NCBI RefSeq assembly: GCF_000835495.1
Contig: NW_015622547.1
Coordinates: 2,418,001 to 2,482,000, forward strand
DNA: 64,000 nt
Direction of reading: 5' to 3'
Origin: Cladophialophora immunda
Lineage: Eukaryota; Ascomycota; Eurotiomycetes; Chaetothyriales; Herpotrichiellaceae
The number at the start of each line of letters is the position of its first letter. The stretch's first letter is position 1. Under the pieces are notes generated by a model. The model saw only the letters and a program-made list of their open reading frames with translations, had not been told where the DNA came from and made no database searches. Of the stretch, positions 21,932 to 33,362 are shown in pieces. Both the position numbers and the translations under genes were made by a program.

Positions 21932-23020
21932 GAGGAGTGAGCTGGATCGTGGTGACAGCGGACTCTCGCGAGGAGCATATTTAATAGCACACGTGACTCA
22001 GACCGGCGGTGATCTTGTACGCTTGGAGCGTCAAGGGATGAGTCGACGGTGACTGAGATCGAGCATGAGCTTCCGGTGGTAGACGTGGGGTGTGCGGCAG
22101 TTATCTCGCTTGATCTGTGTTGGTTCTGGTCGAGAGTCGTTGGTGATCGATGCTATCTCGAAGTACACGAGATGGCCCGAAAGAGTAAGAGATGTGGATT
22201 ATGATTGGAGGAGAAGGGCGATCTGGGATGCAGGAATGAGGAATGAGGAAATGGTGGTGGAGAGGACGAAGGGAATATGGTATTGCGAAAGTGATTCGAA
22301 AAAGTGGTTGAGAATCTGACGGCAAAAAAGGCGGCGGGGCGGGGCAGCGCAGGCCACTGCCAAGACTTTCCCACTGTGATGCCATCGATAAAAAAAAGGG
22401 CGACAACATCACACCAGCTCCTCAGTATATTAGGACTGCAATCAAGATCATCCACGGGCCTCAACAATGTTCACCCAGATGCTTTTCAGAAAAATGATTC
22501 CGTCAATCGAACGTCTCGCACGGCAAGGCTGGCACGTGACCGGCAAGGCTAGGCCTGAAATAGACATGGCTTGGCGCCCACACAGCGCCCGTTCCTGAAT
22601 CAATCGTACTGAATTTGAGCCTTCGCTTCACGAGGCACTTAATCAGCCATTTGAGACGTCATCTTGTCTCGTAACACTTCGTCCTAATGACCTGGCATGT
22701 GCGACTGTATGGATTATCGCAAGACTCTGGTACGTTGGCGTTGGTCGTCTTGTAAGATGCAGCCTCGTTTGATGGAGAACCTCGAGCCCCGCGAGGCTCG
22801 GTTCCTCCCCGCACGAGGCTGCGACCCCGCACATGCATAAACAAAGAGGCAGTCAGAAAAGGCCGCAAGTTCCACAGAATCCAGGAGATTCTCCGGTCAC
22901 GTTGACTGGAAGAACTTGATATTCTCTATCAAATTGTATCCCCATCCATGAGAACAACGGGAGATCTTGAAGCTAAGCGCAGCTAACGAACCAAGCCCAC
23001 ATTCTCTCACGGGGAACACG
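21932..23020. promoter_or_regulatory. Divergent promoter region of BRF1 and the lyase
   Basis: About 1.1 kb without a supported gene. An A-rich stretch lies at 22385-22400. A BRF1-proximal sequence near 21980 reads 'atttaatagcacacgtgac' and contains CACGTG. No RNA gene was recognised. Confidence 0.4.
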
Positions 23021-24562
23021 ATGTCGGTCTCGGCACTTGATTCACGCCTGTTCCAGAACCTCTTTGGCACCCAAGAGATTCGAGCCGTCTTCGATGATGA
23101 AGCATACACTCAGCAAATGGTCGATGTTGAGCTTGCTCTAGCCCGGGCACAATCCAAGATTGGTGTGATCCCGGCCGAAGCTGGAGAGGTCCTCACCCAA
23201 AAGCTCACCGAGGAAGGCTTCCGGTGAGTTTCGACAGCCAGTTCCCCCCCAAATCAAAGTGGGCGCTCATCTACGGGTGGTAGTCTGGACTTCGACCGTC
23301 TTTCGCGCGAGACCGAGATTGTGGGCTACCCGGTCCTCCCACTCGTGCGACAGCTCGTCCAACATGCCTCTGGTGAGATGGATAAGTATATCCACTGGGG
23401 AGCCACTACACAAGACATTGTAAGTCATCGTATCTGCAAGACCCTTGGTGGAACGCCGGACTATCCTGTCATCCCATGCCAGGCCAATGTCTGTGCCACT
23501 GTCCGCCAGTGCTCTAACGGCTCGAGTTCAATGTAGATGGACACTGCCTCCGTGCTTCAGATGCGCAAAGGGTTAGAAATCGTCAAACGGCATTTGCAAG
23601 AACTGGAAAACATCTTGCGAACTCTGTCGAAGAAGTACCGCGACACGCCCATGGCTGGCAGGACGCATCTTCAACACGCTTTGCCATGCACATTCGGCTA
23701 CAAATGCGCCGTCTACCTATCCAGCATCCTCCGGCATTCCGAGCGCCTCCGGGAAATCGAAGGCCGCTGCCTTCTCGTCCAATTCGGCGGCGCGGCCGGG
23801 ACGCTGGCGTCTCTGGGGTCCGACGACACCGGCATCCGCGTGAGGGAGGAGCTCGCAAAGGAGCTCGGGCTGGGCAACCCCAGCATCACCTGGCACGTGG
23901 CCCGCGACAACGTGGCTGAAATCATCAACTTCCTCGCCCTCGTGGGGGGCTCGCTCGGCAAGATCGCCTACGACCTGATCCTCATGTCGTCCAACGAACT
24001 GAGCGAGGCGTCGGAGCCGTTTGTCCCTCATCGCGGGGCGTCGTCGACCATGCCGCAGAAACGAAACCCCATCTCGAGCGAGGTCATCCTCGCGGCTTCG
24101 AAGCTCCTCCGCGCGAACGCGGGCCTGGCGCTGGACGCCATGGTGACCGATTTCGAGCGGGCGTCGGGCCCCTGGCACCTGGAGTGGGTGGCCGTGCCCG
24201 AGGCGTTCGTCCTGGCCGTCGGCGCACTGCACCAGACGAACTTCGCGCTGGGCGGCCTCGTCGTCAACACGGACGCCATGATGAAGAACCTGCTGTCCAC
24301 GCGGGGCCTGATCGTCGGGGAAGCCGTGATGATGGGTCTGGCCCCGTTCCTGGGCCGGCAGCAGGCCCATGATCTGGTCTACGAGGCCTGCAAGGAGTCG
24401 ATCGAGAAGGACCAGGCGCTGTTTGACGTCTTGAAGGACCGCGCCAGCATCGCCGTCTACGTCTCGGAGGAACAGTTGAGGCAGCTCTGTGACCCGGCCA
24501 ATTACCTGGGGGCGAGCCAGCTGATGGTCGACCACATTCTCGGACTCGGAACGACAAGTTGA
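23021..24562 (+). CDS. Fumarase/aspartase-superfamily lyase (PcaB/PurB-like)
   Basis: 454-residue lyase with three exons (23021-23223, 23284-23419, 23537-24562; 1365 nt). The superfamily blocks are present: HWGATTQDI near residue 105, GRTHLQHALP near 155 (catalytic His region), and the signature SSTMPQKRNP near 281. That block variant is the one found in bacterial 3-carboxy-cis,cis-muconate cycloisomerase and adenylosuccinate lyase relatives. Ascomycete protocatechuate pathways normally use an unrelated beta-propeller cycloisomerase, so a catabolic muconate role is not assured. The third exon is markedly GC-richer than the first two. A short-chain dehydrogenase follows 550 bp downstream on the same strand. 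Family assignment is firm; substrate is unknown. Confidence 0.88.
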
Positions 24563-25110
24563 TGCACCCCGAACGCATCGGTGAACACTGGGGGTGCAAT
24601 CCGCAATGCTTTGTAATTGATGGTTGTGACTGGAGAAACTCGCACCAACCAGAGGAATTCTGGCTGATGCGGGCACATGGCTATGTATCTACCGTACCAC
24701 CGAACGCCTTATTTCCGGGGCAAAATTTAGAACTAGAGGCCAGGCCGCCCTTCTCCACAGGGCTAGCTCCGTACAGAATGCATAGAGTTCATCTCGAAAC
24801 AAGCCTCTGGCCTTCTCCTCACGTTAGGTTTGTTGTTCGATGCGGCCGCAAGGCTGCCAAGCACAGGAGTTTACGAGAGATACTTCCGAACCACCGCAGG
24901 GACCGTACCCAATCCTGTGCGAAGAAAGCCAGCGGGATATGATCAGGTATAGCACGCAATGAATCTATATGGATGTCCGAGGCATATATATGCATGCAGA
25001 TGCTCTGGTGAAGGGACGCATTCTCGGACTGGGCTCTGTCACATCGATGCTGTCTTTCCACTCAAGATATTATTGTTATTGACCAACAGCAAGATTGACG
25101 AAAGACCACA
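24563..25110. other. Intergenic
   Basis: Short gap between the lyase and the dehydrogenase on the same strand. AT-rich alternating tracts (aggcatatatatgcatgcag near 24979) may include the dehydrogenase core promoter. Nothing else is seen. Confidence 0.4.
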
Positions 25111-26022
25111 ATGTCTGCCTATCTCCTGACAGGCGCCGGTCGCGGGCTGGGACTCGAGTTCGTCTCTCAGCTCTCTCAGCTCCCTCAGGATCAAGTTTCC
25201 ATCATCTTCGCAGCAACAAGATCCGGTCCTTCAGACGCTTTGCAAAAGCTCATCGATCATTCTAACGGGAGGGTCGTGCACGTGCCGATGGTCATAACGA
25301 ACAAGGACAGCATCAAGACAGCGGTGTCCCTGGTCGACAAGGCCCTTGCCGGCAAGGGCCTCGATGTCCTCGTCAACAATGCTGGCGTCATGCCTCACTC
25401 CATGACCGGCATCGAGACCATGGATGACCTTGCGCATGTGTTGAAGGTGAACGTGGAGGCCGTCCACGAGGTGACGGCAGCATTTCTGCCCCTGTTGCGC
25501 AAGGGTGAACAGAAGAAAGTGCTGAACATGTGAGTCGCATGACCGTCATCTCTTGCCTCAACGCAGATCATGACTGATTGATGTGATTACCGGCGCAGTA
25601 CGTCCACTCTTGGGTCCGTAACAATGGCCCCCCAATATGGGTTCGCACCGGTTCCAGCGTACAAGGTGTCCAAAGCGGCTCTCAATATGTTGACTATGCA
25701 ATATGCATTGGAGCTGGGAAAGGAAGGCTTCACATTCCTGATGGTGTCCCCTGGTGTAAGCTGAGCGTCCCGAGTCCTTGCCCGCTAATATCGTGTAGAT
25801 TTGACATGGCTGACTGGAAACATTCTGAATATGCAGTACTTGAAGACCGACATGGGTGGAGATAGGGCCGATCTGCCGGTCGAGGTCGGAGCACGGGCTA
25901 CCCTTGATATTCTGTTCAAGAGCACGAGGGAGGACAACGGGAAATACAAAACCATACATGTTCCCGGGTGGGAGAATGTGGACGGCCCGAATGTGTACGA
26001 TGGCAGGGAAGTAGCCTGGTGA
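25111..26022 (+). CDS. Short-chain dehydrogenase/reductase (SDR)
   Basis: Classical NAD(P)-dependent SDR of 253 residues. Three exons (25111-25529, 25599-25755, 25837-26022; 762 nt). TGAGRGLG at residues 7-14 is the dinucleotide loop, VLVNNAGVMPHS carries the NNAG motif, STLGSVTM gives the catalytic Ser, and PAYKVSKAALNML the YxxxK pair. After the last splice, SPGYLKTDMGG matches the usual post-catalytic 'PGwv.T.mgg' loop, which fixes the second intron acceptor at 25836. No transit peptide, so it is probably cytosolic. The closest type is the fungal 'C-factor/carbonyl reductase' SDR group; substrate unknown. Confidence 0.9.
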
Positions 26023-26819
26023 ATTGATCAGCTGGAAGTGGACAGACTCACCAGCAGCCAGCCTGCCAGATTCCACTGGCGAAGGATGCACGGGTATTCA
26101 GCTGTGCGAGTACGGCGTTGCTGGTGGCACGCCTCTCCTTTGCTCCTGTTAGACCATGGTGTTGTGGCCACTGTATCTCAACTCTTTAAAGGCAGTCAAC
26201 CTGCCCACTTGCTCATTTCCATCCTTTGAAGGATCAGCAACAAGGTAGACACCCACAGGAGCTGTTGACCCGGGAGGGCAGTGGAAAAGGCAAGGTGCTG
26301 GAAGATGAGGATGAGACATGTTGCATTCCACGACTGTTCAGGGCGGGACATGATCTGCTTTGTCTCTTTGACGGGCTGGGTTCATTGCAAATCCATCTGC
26401 TACAGTCTTTCAGTGGACAAGAAACCTTCAGCAGGAAGCGGCAATATGCCAGGAAGAAATCTTACTCTGCATCCAGTTTCTCCTGCCTCTATGCTGCGAC
26501 GGCGTTGTTGTTCCTGCCTCACTGATTGTTTCCTTTGAGACACTCGCTCACTTTGCACCGCCTATCGAGAGACACTGCAGCTGCTTCTGGCTGAATCTGT
26601 GCCAGCTGCGCCATGGCTAGGTCTCTCTGTTTCTGCTTGGTTGATGGTGGCCTCCAACCATCTAGACGTCCTTCAGCCATATAAAGAGGTATGCCTCCCT
26701 CCAGGCTGAAGCGTATGGACAACTCCTCAACATCGACGCAAACAACTATCCAAACTCCTGTTATATTCTCAGCAACTTGTGCACACAAACATCTTATCAA
26801 CCCACTTGCTCTGACAACC
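26023..26819. promoter_or_regulatory. Intergenic with TATA-like box
   Basis: 5' region of the orphan gene. A TATA-like catataaagagg sits near 26679-26690, about 130 bases before the chosen ATG. The rest is featureless. Confidence 0.4.
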
Positions 26820-27389
26820 ATGGCCGCATACGTCTGGAACGCCGATGCGACCTTCCGAATCACCGATGCCTTCAGAGGCGGCGTCATCTGCATCGGCAGA
26901 GCAGCGAAAAAGTACAGCGCGCGATGTGCTTGGAAAATTGACGACAAATCTCCTCCCGATGCGGCGGCAGCTCGCGAATTGCTTCGAGTCATGAGTGCGA
27001 AGCCCCCCGACGCCGTCACTTCCGCGAAAATCCAAAAGCTTGCCGGTCACTGCCTGTGCAACATCCACAAGGGACAAATGGACCAAGCCATACGAGACCT
27101 GAGAAGCTACCTTGCTGTGGCCGTCCAAGCATACGAGCAGTATGAGAACGCAAACCGACAGCATAAGGCGTTCCGTGACCGACTGCTTGAACCGCTGGAT
27201 CTTGAGGATGGCGAACAGAGTGACGAGACCGTGGTCGGTCGAGTCAGAAGCCTGGCCGGGTATCAGGATCAAGAAATGAAATGGGACACATGCTCGGCCA
27301 ACCAGCAGACACCGTATCTGGGGGATGCAGTGGACGAAATCAAGTCGACACATGGCGCTCAAACTCCGGCGAGACGAGACGCGCAGTGA
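26820..27389 (+). CDS. Orphan fungal protein
   Basis: Unrecognised intronless protein of 189 residues. The ATG at 26820 has a good context (accATGg) and lies ~130 bases after a TATA-like box; an upstream in-frame ATG at 26691 lies too near that box. A cysteine-bearing block runs from GGVICIGRAAKKYSARCAWK through AARELLRVMSAKPP to LAGHCLCNIHKGQ. From memory this spacing (CIG..., RC.W, LCxxxH) resembles a module in fungal proteins of unknown function, some with GIY-YIG-type T5orf172 domains, but no such domain follows here. The C-terminal part is a charged helix (AVQAYEQYENANRQHKAFRD). No signal peptide or membrane helix. Function not assigned. Confidence 0.6.
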   Translation: MAAYVWNADATFRITDAFRGGVICIGRAAKKYSARCAWKIDDKSPPDAAAARELLRVMSAKPPDAVTSAKIQKLAGHCLCNIHKGQMDQAIRDLRSYLAVAVQAYEQYENANRQHKAFRDRLLEPLDLEDGEQSDETVVGRVRSLAGYQDQEMKWDTCSANQQTPYLGDAVDEIKSTHGAQTPARRDAQ

Positions 27390-28365
27390 TTATCACGGTC
27401 ACAGTGGGATGGATCAAGGGGACACCTGGGATGCTGTTTGGAACTGGAAGCATACTTGGTCATCTGGAAAAGGACTTGTCTACTCGACACAGGTCTCGCC
27501 AGCAACGTCACCAATGCTTGGGAGTGCTTGGAGGTGCGTATTTGGGTCAAAGGAGTCGTATCATGGGAGGCCTTCAATCTTGGGGCGCTGGCGTCACTGG
27601 TCTTGATGAAACAGGAACAGAAGGGATTGTCAGAACTGGCAGGGGAAAAAGAGATTGACCAGTGAGATGGGCGGGAAGCTGTCTATGTATTCCGTCCCTG
27701 GCGGATGATGGATACTAGGATACGGTCGACGCGGTGGATAACCCGCTATACCGCATACGCAGCAACAATCCGACCCTGTCAAGCATGGATACGAGGTACG
27801 GGCGCATCACGGGCGTGTCAGCCCCCTCCAAGATGCCCAATAGGCCCCTAAGCGACGGCTAGTTGAGGCTGTTGTCTCCATGGGGCGGCCTGAACCCTGC
27901 CAGACTAATCCTTTCGGGTACGTCGCTGCGAATTGCGAAGCTTTAGCGATGCGTCTAAGACTGAGGCTTGTCCTGCTAAACCTCTTGGTCCCATGTCTCA
28001 AAATACCAATTGTCCCATGCCACTCCAGCAGAACGCGGCGGCCTGTTTACTGATGCAGACCGACGTGTTGTCCAGGGCGCAGCACCACGGCGTCAACAAG
28101 GCTGAAGGGGGGGCATGGTACTGTGATGGATACCCCTTTGCATTGTTTCGAGAAGGCAGGGGGGTGGGTAAGGATATGTTGCTGGCTATAAGTACCTGAT
28201 AGACAGCCCACTGTCTGAACGGTAAGGCATCTATCGCAGAATCCAATCCAATCCAATCCAATCCAATCCAATCCAGTTCCTACACCCTTTCTTTATACTA
28301 ACCCTCGACCTCGACCTCTACCTCTCCCTCTCCCTCCCCCGCCTCTAGCCACAGCCATCATCACC
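27390..28365. promoter_or_regulatory. Upstream region of the RTA1-like gene
   Basis: No gene is supported. It contains a short inverted repeat at 28201-28216 (agacag-ccca-ctgtct), the ATCCA pentamer array listed separately, and a C/T-rich leader (28289-28345) just before the RTA1-like start. Confidence 0.5.
28241..28275. repeat. Pentanucleotide tandem array (ATCCA)7
   Basis: Seven perfect ATCCA units; every junction creates a CCAAT box, so six CCAAT pentamers lie in tandem ~90-125 bases before the RTA1-like ATG. Confidence 0.97.
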
Positions 28366-29427
28366 ATGTCGACTCCAGCCAACTGCACCATCGAGACCTG
28401 CTCAGTGAAAGAGTACGGCCAGATCGAGTACATCCCGACCTTGGTCGGCAATGCCATCTACACGGGCATCTTCGGGCTGCTGCTCCTGCTGCAGCTCTTC
28501 CTGGGCATCCGGTACCGCACGTGGGGCTTCATGGTCGGCATGGCGTGCGGCATCGTGCTCGAGATCGTGGGCTACGTCGGGCGGCTGATGCTGCACGACG
28601 ACATCTTCGACAAGAACTCGTTCATCGTCTACCTGATCGGCCTGACCATCGGCCCGGCCTTTCTGACCGCCGCCATCTACCTCTGCCTGAGCCGCATCAT
28701 CACCATCTACGCCCTCGAGCTGAGCCTGCTGAAGCCGCGCACCATCGCCACCCTTTTCGTCGCCTGCGACTTCGTCTCCTTGCTCCTGCAGGCCACCGGC
28801 GGCGCCATCGCGTCCACCGCCGACGACGACGCCTCGAACCAGACCGGCATCGACATCATGATTGCCGGCCTGGCGTCGCAGGTCGTGTCGCTGGCCATCT
28901 TCATGGCCATCTGCGGTCACTTTGCCTGGAAGGTGTTCAAGAACCCCGACAAGCTCAACCCGGAGCACGCTGCCTTGCGGCGCACGCTCCGTTTCAAGGG
29001 CTTCCTGGCCGGTAAGTTTTGCGCGCTCCTCCCTCCCTCCCTCGAACCTCTTGGACATAGTCGTGGAGGTGCATAAACGCGCAAAGAATGTGCAGTGTGC
29101 TGACCTACTCCGGCTTGTTTTCCAGCTATCGCCATCGCCGTCATCACCATCACGGTGCGCTCGGCCTACCGCCTGGCCGAGCTCCAAGACGGCTTCGACG
29201 GCCAACTGGCCAACGACGAACTCGTCTTCATGATCCTCGAGGGCCCCATGATCATCGCCGCCGTCACCGCCCTGACCATCTGGCACCCGGGCTTCGTGCT
29301 GGGCGCCAAGCTGTGGGAGGACGCCAACTTCCACTTCCGGTCCGGCAAGACGGATCTGGGCCACTACAAGGAGGTCAACGACAGCAGCGCCGAGCAGATT
29401 GCCATGCCGTCGCTTTCGCAGGCCTAA
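28366..29427 (+). CDS. RTA1-like seven-transmembrane protein
   Basis: RTA1/RTM1-family protein of 315 residues with two exons (28366-29011, 29126-29427; 948 nt). A short extracellular-type N-terminus with three cysteines precedes hydrophobic helices, among them NAIYTGIFGLLLLLQLFLGI, MVGMACGIVLEIVGYVGRLM, FIVYLIGLTIGPAFLTAAIY and IATLFVACDFVSLLLQATGG. The pattern 'E..GY..R' in helix 2 and 'D..s...Q..Gg' in helix 4 is the family hallmark. RTA1-type proteins act at the plasma membrane in lipid translocation or resistance to membrane-active compounds in yeast. Here the gene is convergent with a Zn2Cys6 factor. The upstream CCAAT array may contribute to control. Confidence 0.93.
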
Positions 29428-29829
29428 GCGTCCCCGCCCGGCAAAAAGAGCGGAGCGCGGGTTGGAAGGAGAGGAAGAAGAGCGCGGACAGATACCCCGG
29501 CCAACCCACCCATATATTCGCAGAAAAGAGCAGGAGGATGTTTGTGCCGTCTCCTCACGGGGGCGGTGGGTTTAGGCGTGTGTCTGTTCCCCCCTTGGAC
29601 GGATGGTAGATGACACGGGAAATGATCATGAACGGCGTTACCTGGGTAAAACAGATCTTGAGATACCAATTTGTTTTCATAGATGCGGGATCAAATCACA
29701 CACCTGACAGGACATGGTGTTGGTGGAAAATGCCAAAGTTACAAGATTTACCTCGCTGGGGCCCTAAACCCATGCACTTACACTGTACCAATCCTGCTCC
29801 TTCGTCTCTGAGACACCGATACCGCGAGC
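29428..29829. other. Convergent 3' flanks
   Basis: Separates the RTA1-like gene from the Zn2Cys6 factor. Nothing coding is seen. Confidence 0.4.
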
Positions 29830-31966
29830 TTACAAATTCAGCATCTCGGCGAGCATGTCGTCTGACATCCAGCGAAAACAGTCAAGTCCATCCTCCAGAT
29901 TCGGCTGCGGCTCTGACACGGCGTTGCTGCTAGTGCCCGGCGAACACCAAAGGGAAAAGTCCATCTCTGCGGCATTGTGCAGGACGGTTCCAGCATCATC
30001 GGACCCCCTGGCCTCGATACCGGCGGATGCTGCCGAGGGAGCAGACCCGTCGTCGCTTTCGCCCGATCGTCTCGAGGAACCCCTCAGTCTGCCCATGGTG
30101 TCGTACAGCAGCGACGCACCCAGTCTGGTCTCGACCGCATCCGCACTGTCCCGCGGCGCGTCGTCGACCCCGAGATTCCGCGCCATGTCCGCCATCACCT
30201 CGGCGACCCGGACGAAATCCCGCGCGGGGCCAAAGCTCGCGAAGAGCCGGTGCGCCGTGGCGATGTGGGAGGAGGCCAGTTCTCGGTCTTCCCGCGCGGC
30301 TCCCGGCGCGGCGCGGAGGAATTTCATCAGAAAGACCACGGCGAACACGACGAGTCGGAAGTAGAACTTCGGATAGTGGACGACCAAGCCCTGTCGATGT
30401 CCTGGCGTCGCAGACTCTCTGTTCAGTTGGGAGATGGTGTGGATCAAGGACACCGCTGAAGGGAGGCCGAGTTGGATGGACACTCGAGCCAAGTCCGTGG
30501 CGTAGGTCCTGTCGAGGTCTCCGGGACGACTCCGCCTTCGGGATGTAACGGTGAGACACAGCGAGAGAAGGTATAGTTTGGCGCCGAGGTGCTGGATCTC
30601 CAGCCTCGGAGACCAAACGTCCCCGTAGGCTGAGCACAGAGTGTCGAGTTCGTTGTTGAACAGGTTCTGGAGTGTGCAGCATGTGCCGCTGTCGACGTAG
30701 CCGGAAAGTGCATTGGAATACTGCACGACTTGACGTTGGATTTCAACCTGCACCAGGAAGGACCGCGGGACGTTTGGCTCTTTTGCCATTGATGAAGTCG
30801 CGTTCAGCTGTGAAGGCGATGAGAGGTGTGGCCGTATCCCAAGCCAGACACTAAGACTAGGTCACCATCAGCGGACTGCGAGTGGCTTGCCGGCCCGTCT
30901 CACCGTACCTTGTGCTGGTGTTGAAGCAGGTTAGCCAGGTCATCCGCCGCGAGAACACGCTCATCTGATGGACGTTGGTCGTTCCGCCGATCCCGGGATA
31001 CAGCATTTCCGGCTGTCGCTGATCCAGGCCCATCTGCAACGCCGCATTCATGGCAATGCCGCAATATTGCCAGCTTGGGTCTCGGCTCTGGTGTGATCCT
31101 GTATTGGGCCAGTGACAGAATATGAGAATAGCCTGGATCGTTCTGAAGTCTCGGATGGGGGAGAGGAGGTGCGTCGTCAGCAACTGCTCATAGGGCTGTG
31201 AGGTCAGTTGGAACACATGATTGAATGTGGGATGTCGATAAGACGCAACACGCAGCACCGTCCAGAACAGGAAGACATTGGAGTCGTGAAAGTCTGCCAC
31301 AGATGTAACTCTGTCGAGCATGGGCAAGTGCGGGTGGTAGTGGTGTGCGTAGCTGTTTACTGTGCATCAATTTCGTTTCTGCGCCGTTCTCGGTGTTCTT
31401 GAGCAACTCACAAACTGAGCAGCTCCGAGACATTGCGGTAGCCAAGCACAACATCGCCCAGGTACCAGCTCAAATGCTGTCCGGTTGCCGCGTCAGACAG
31501 CTGCAACCAATCTGCGCCAATGGAGACGTCTGAGTGCGCATCGCTCGCATCGTCCGGCATAGTCTCGGAAGAAAATGCAGACAAGGATTCTGGCGCCGAA
31601 TGCGCGATGTCGTTGAGCACGCCGTTGTCTTGCCTCGCCATCTCTGCTTGCCGACTAGAATCACCCGTCCGTCCATGTTAGTACAGGTCCTTGGAATCTT
31701 CTCCCCCACGAACAAGACCCATACAGTCCGACATTGACCCGTCTGAAATTCGAGTCGATCCTGCAGGAGAGTCCATTCAACTCGCACCTGGAACAGGCAG
31801 CCGGAAACCTTGCCGCAGCATCACATCGAACCTTGTTCGCACCGTAAGCCGCGCTGCCACCTAAGTTGAAGAGACCAGGCCAGGGGCGTACTTTTGTCTG
31901 TCGGCAGGATGTGCAAGTTCTTACTCGTCCTCGGCTAGTCGCGGTCCATTGAGACGTCCACGCCAT
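29830..31966 (-). CDS. Zn2Cys6 transcription factor with fungal-specific middle domain
   Basis: 631-residue regulator with five exons (31892-31966, 31725-31831, 31412-31654, 30909-31352, 29830-30856; 1896 nt). The zinc cluster is complete: Cys18-x2-Cys21-x6-Cys28-x9-Cys38-x2-Cys41-x6-Cys48, interrupted by intron 1 right after RQTK, a common site in this family. After an acidic linker the fungal_trans region begins (LLSFYAHHYHPHLPMLDRV, then FLFWTVLRVASYR) and includes GIAMNAALQMGLDQ and RRMTWLTCFNTSTSLSVWLG. The start ATG at 31966 places the cluster at the N-terminus. It should be nuclear and bind CGG-type half-sites. The target is unknown; neighbours are RTA1 (convergent) and, 4.4 kb away, the siderophore cluster. 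Confidence 0.93.
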
Positions 31967-33362
31967 AGTAGTAGTGCCACAAATGCTTTCTTGCCCTTGC
32001 GCGTGAAGGCGTGCGGAAGATTCTTCGCGCGCTGGAGGCTTCCGATCGCTCTGGCCCATCCCCCATCGACTGGCAGCCCGAGTCACGGACTCTTAAAGTC
32101 TGTGGCATCAGGCAGCATCATTCTTTCCTACCGTAGGCCGGGGTATGGTTTGGGTGCAGAGGTGCTCGAGTTGTCATCAAGCTAAAAATTGGCAGTCAGG
32201 GCCATGAGCTGGGCCTGCATCTGCATGCTCCAATCGGGAGCGCCAAGTTGGGTTGCACAGCCTCGCCATCGAGCTAAGTGGGCAGAGATGCGCATCTTGT
32301 CGCGATTTTCAATCCAATCTCAGTGTTTCTGGTATGTATTTGGTAGAAGGGGATGCACCGCGATTCTGGGCCACTGACTCCAAGTCATCATGACAACAAC
32401 CTCGTCGTTGCGTGTACCTTCCTTCTTCGTTCTTCGCAATGTTATCGTGTCAAGCCAGTCAGGACGGACCTGAAATACGCTCGTGTGTGAGGTGATGTCG
32501 AAGAGGGCGCCTTGGCACATGCGTCATGAGTGTTCCAATGCTCCATTCTTGGGCCGTCCAGAGCTTCGTTTCTCATCGGTCAATTGGAGCGTTCCTCGGC
32601 AGACAATCTCACGGCCACGCGTAATACGCAATTAGTTTGACTGACTGCAGGACGAAAAGTCTCATGTGGGAGCACGCCAAGCGCGCAGAGCTTTGTAGGA
32701 TTCGCATGCCATCGTTGTGCCAGCTTGAACAGCGAACAATATGAACATCTTCCGTGACACAGTTGTGGACTGAAGATTTTCCTGCGGCTAGATGCACGTG
32801 ATCCCAGGCACGTGCCAGGTAATTGCGACTCGACGGGGGAACATGATGCGTAACGCTACAGGGTTCTGGGAGCGTCTGAGTATCTGACAAGTAGGTACCC
32901 TGCAACTACCAAGTACCTAGTTAGGCAACGAACGTATAGGCATGTTAGGGGCCGTCTTACCTAAATCTTTAACCATGTCTGCTTAAAGCCTTAACTAAAC
33001 TCTCAACGTGCCTTTTCCTACCAGGCACGCCTTCTCGATACGAAGGAGGACATAAGTACCTACATAGATATCTGCGAGTGACCGCTCATGTAAATACTGC
33101 GCTGAAACCACCACCACCACTTGGGGTAGATTCCCAGGCGACGAGTGAGTGTAGTCGATTCAATCCCAGCTCCAGGGGTCTCGAATAGGCGCTCTTATAG
33201 GCATGTTCCAAGCCAAGCCAGCCCCGACAGTCCGGTTCCGACAAATTAGGCTCAGCGATGACAGCGGCACCTAGGGCTTCCGACACCAACCTTGCGGGAC
33301 AGTCGTACAACCACGGCTTGTGGGAATGGCATTCTCTGGGCGGTGAGTCCAACCAGCAGCAC

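Noticed and set aside
23717..24676. 319-codon minus-strand frame antisense to the lyase
   Set aside because: Arises from high GC3 in the lyase's third exon; no recognisable motif.
25756..25836. Short extra exon ending at the tag before 25799 in the SDR
   Set aside because: Using that acceptor gives an immediate in-frame stop; the acceptor at 25836 restores the SPGYLKTDMGG loop.
28402..29364. 320-codon minus-strand frame antisense to the RTA1-like gene
   Set aside because: Composition of a shadow frame; the plus strand has the RTA1 motifs and splice signals.
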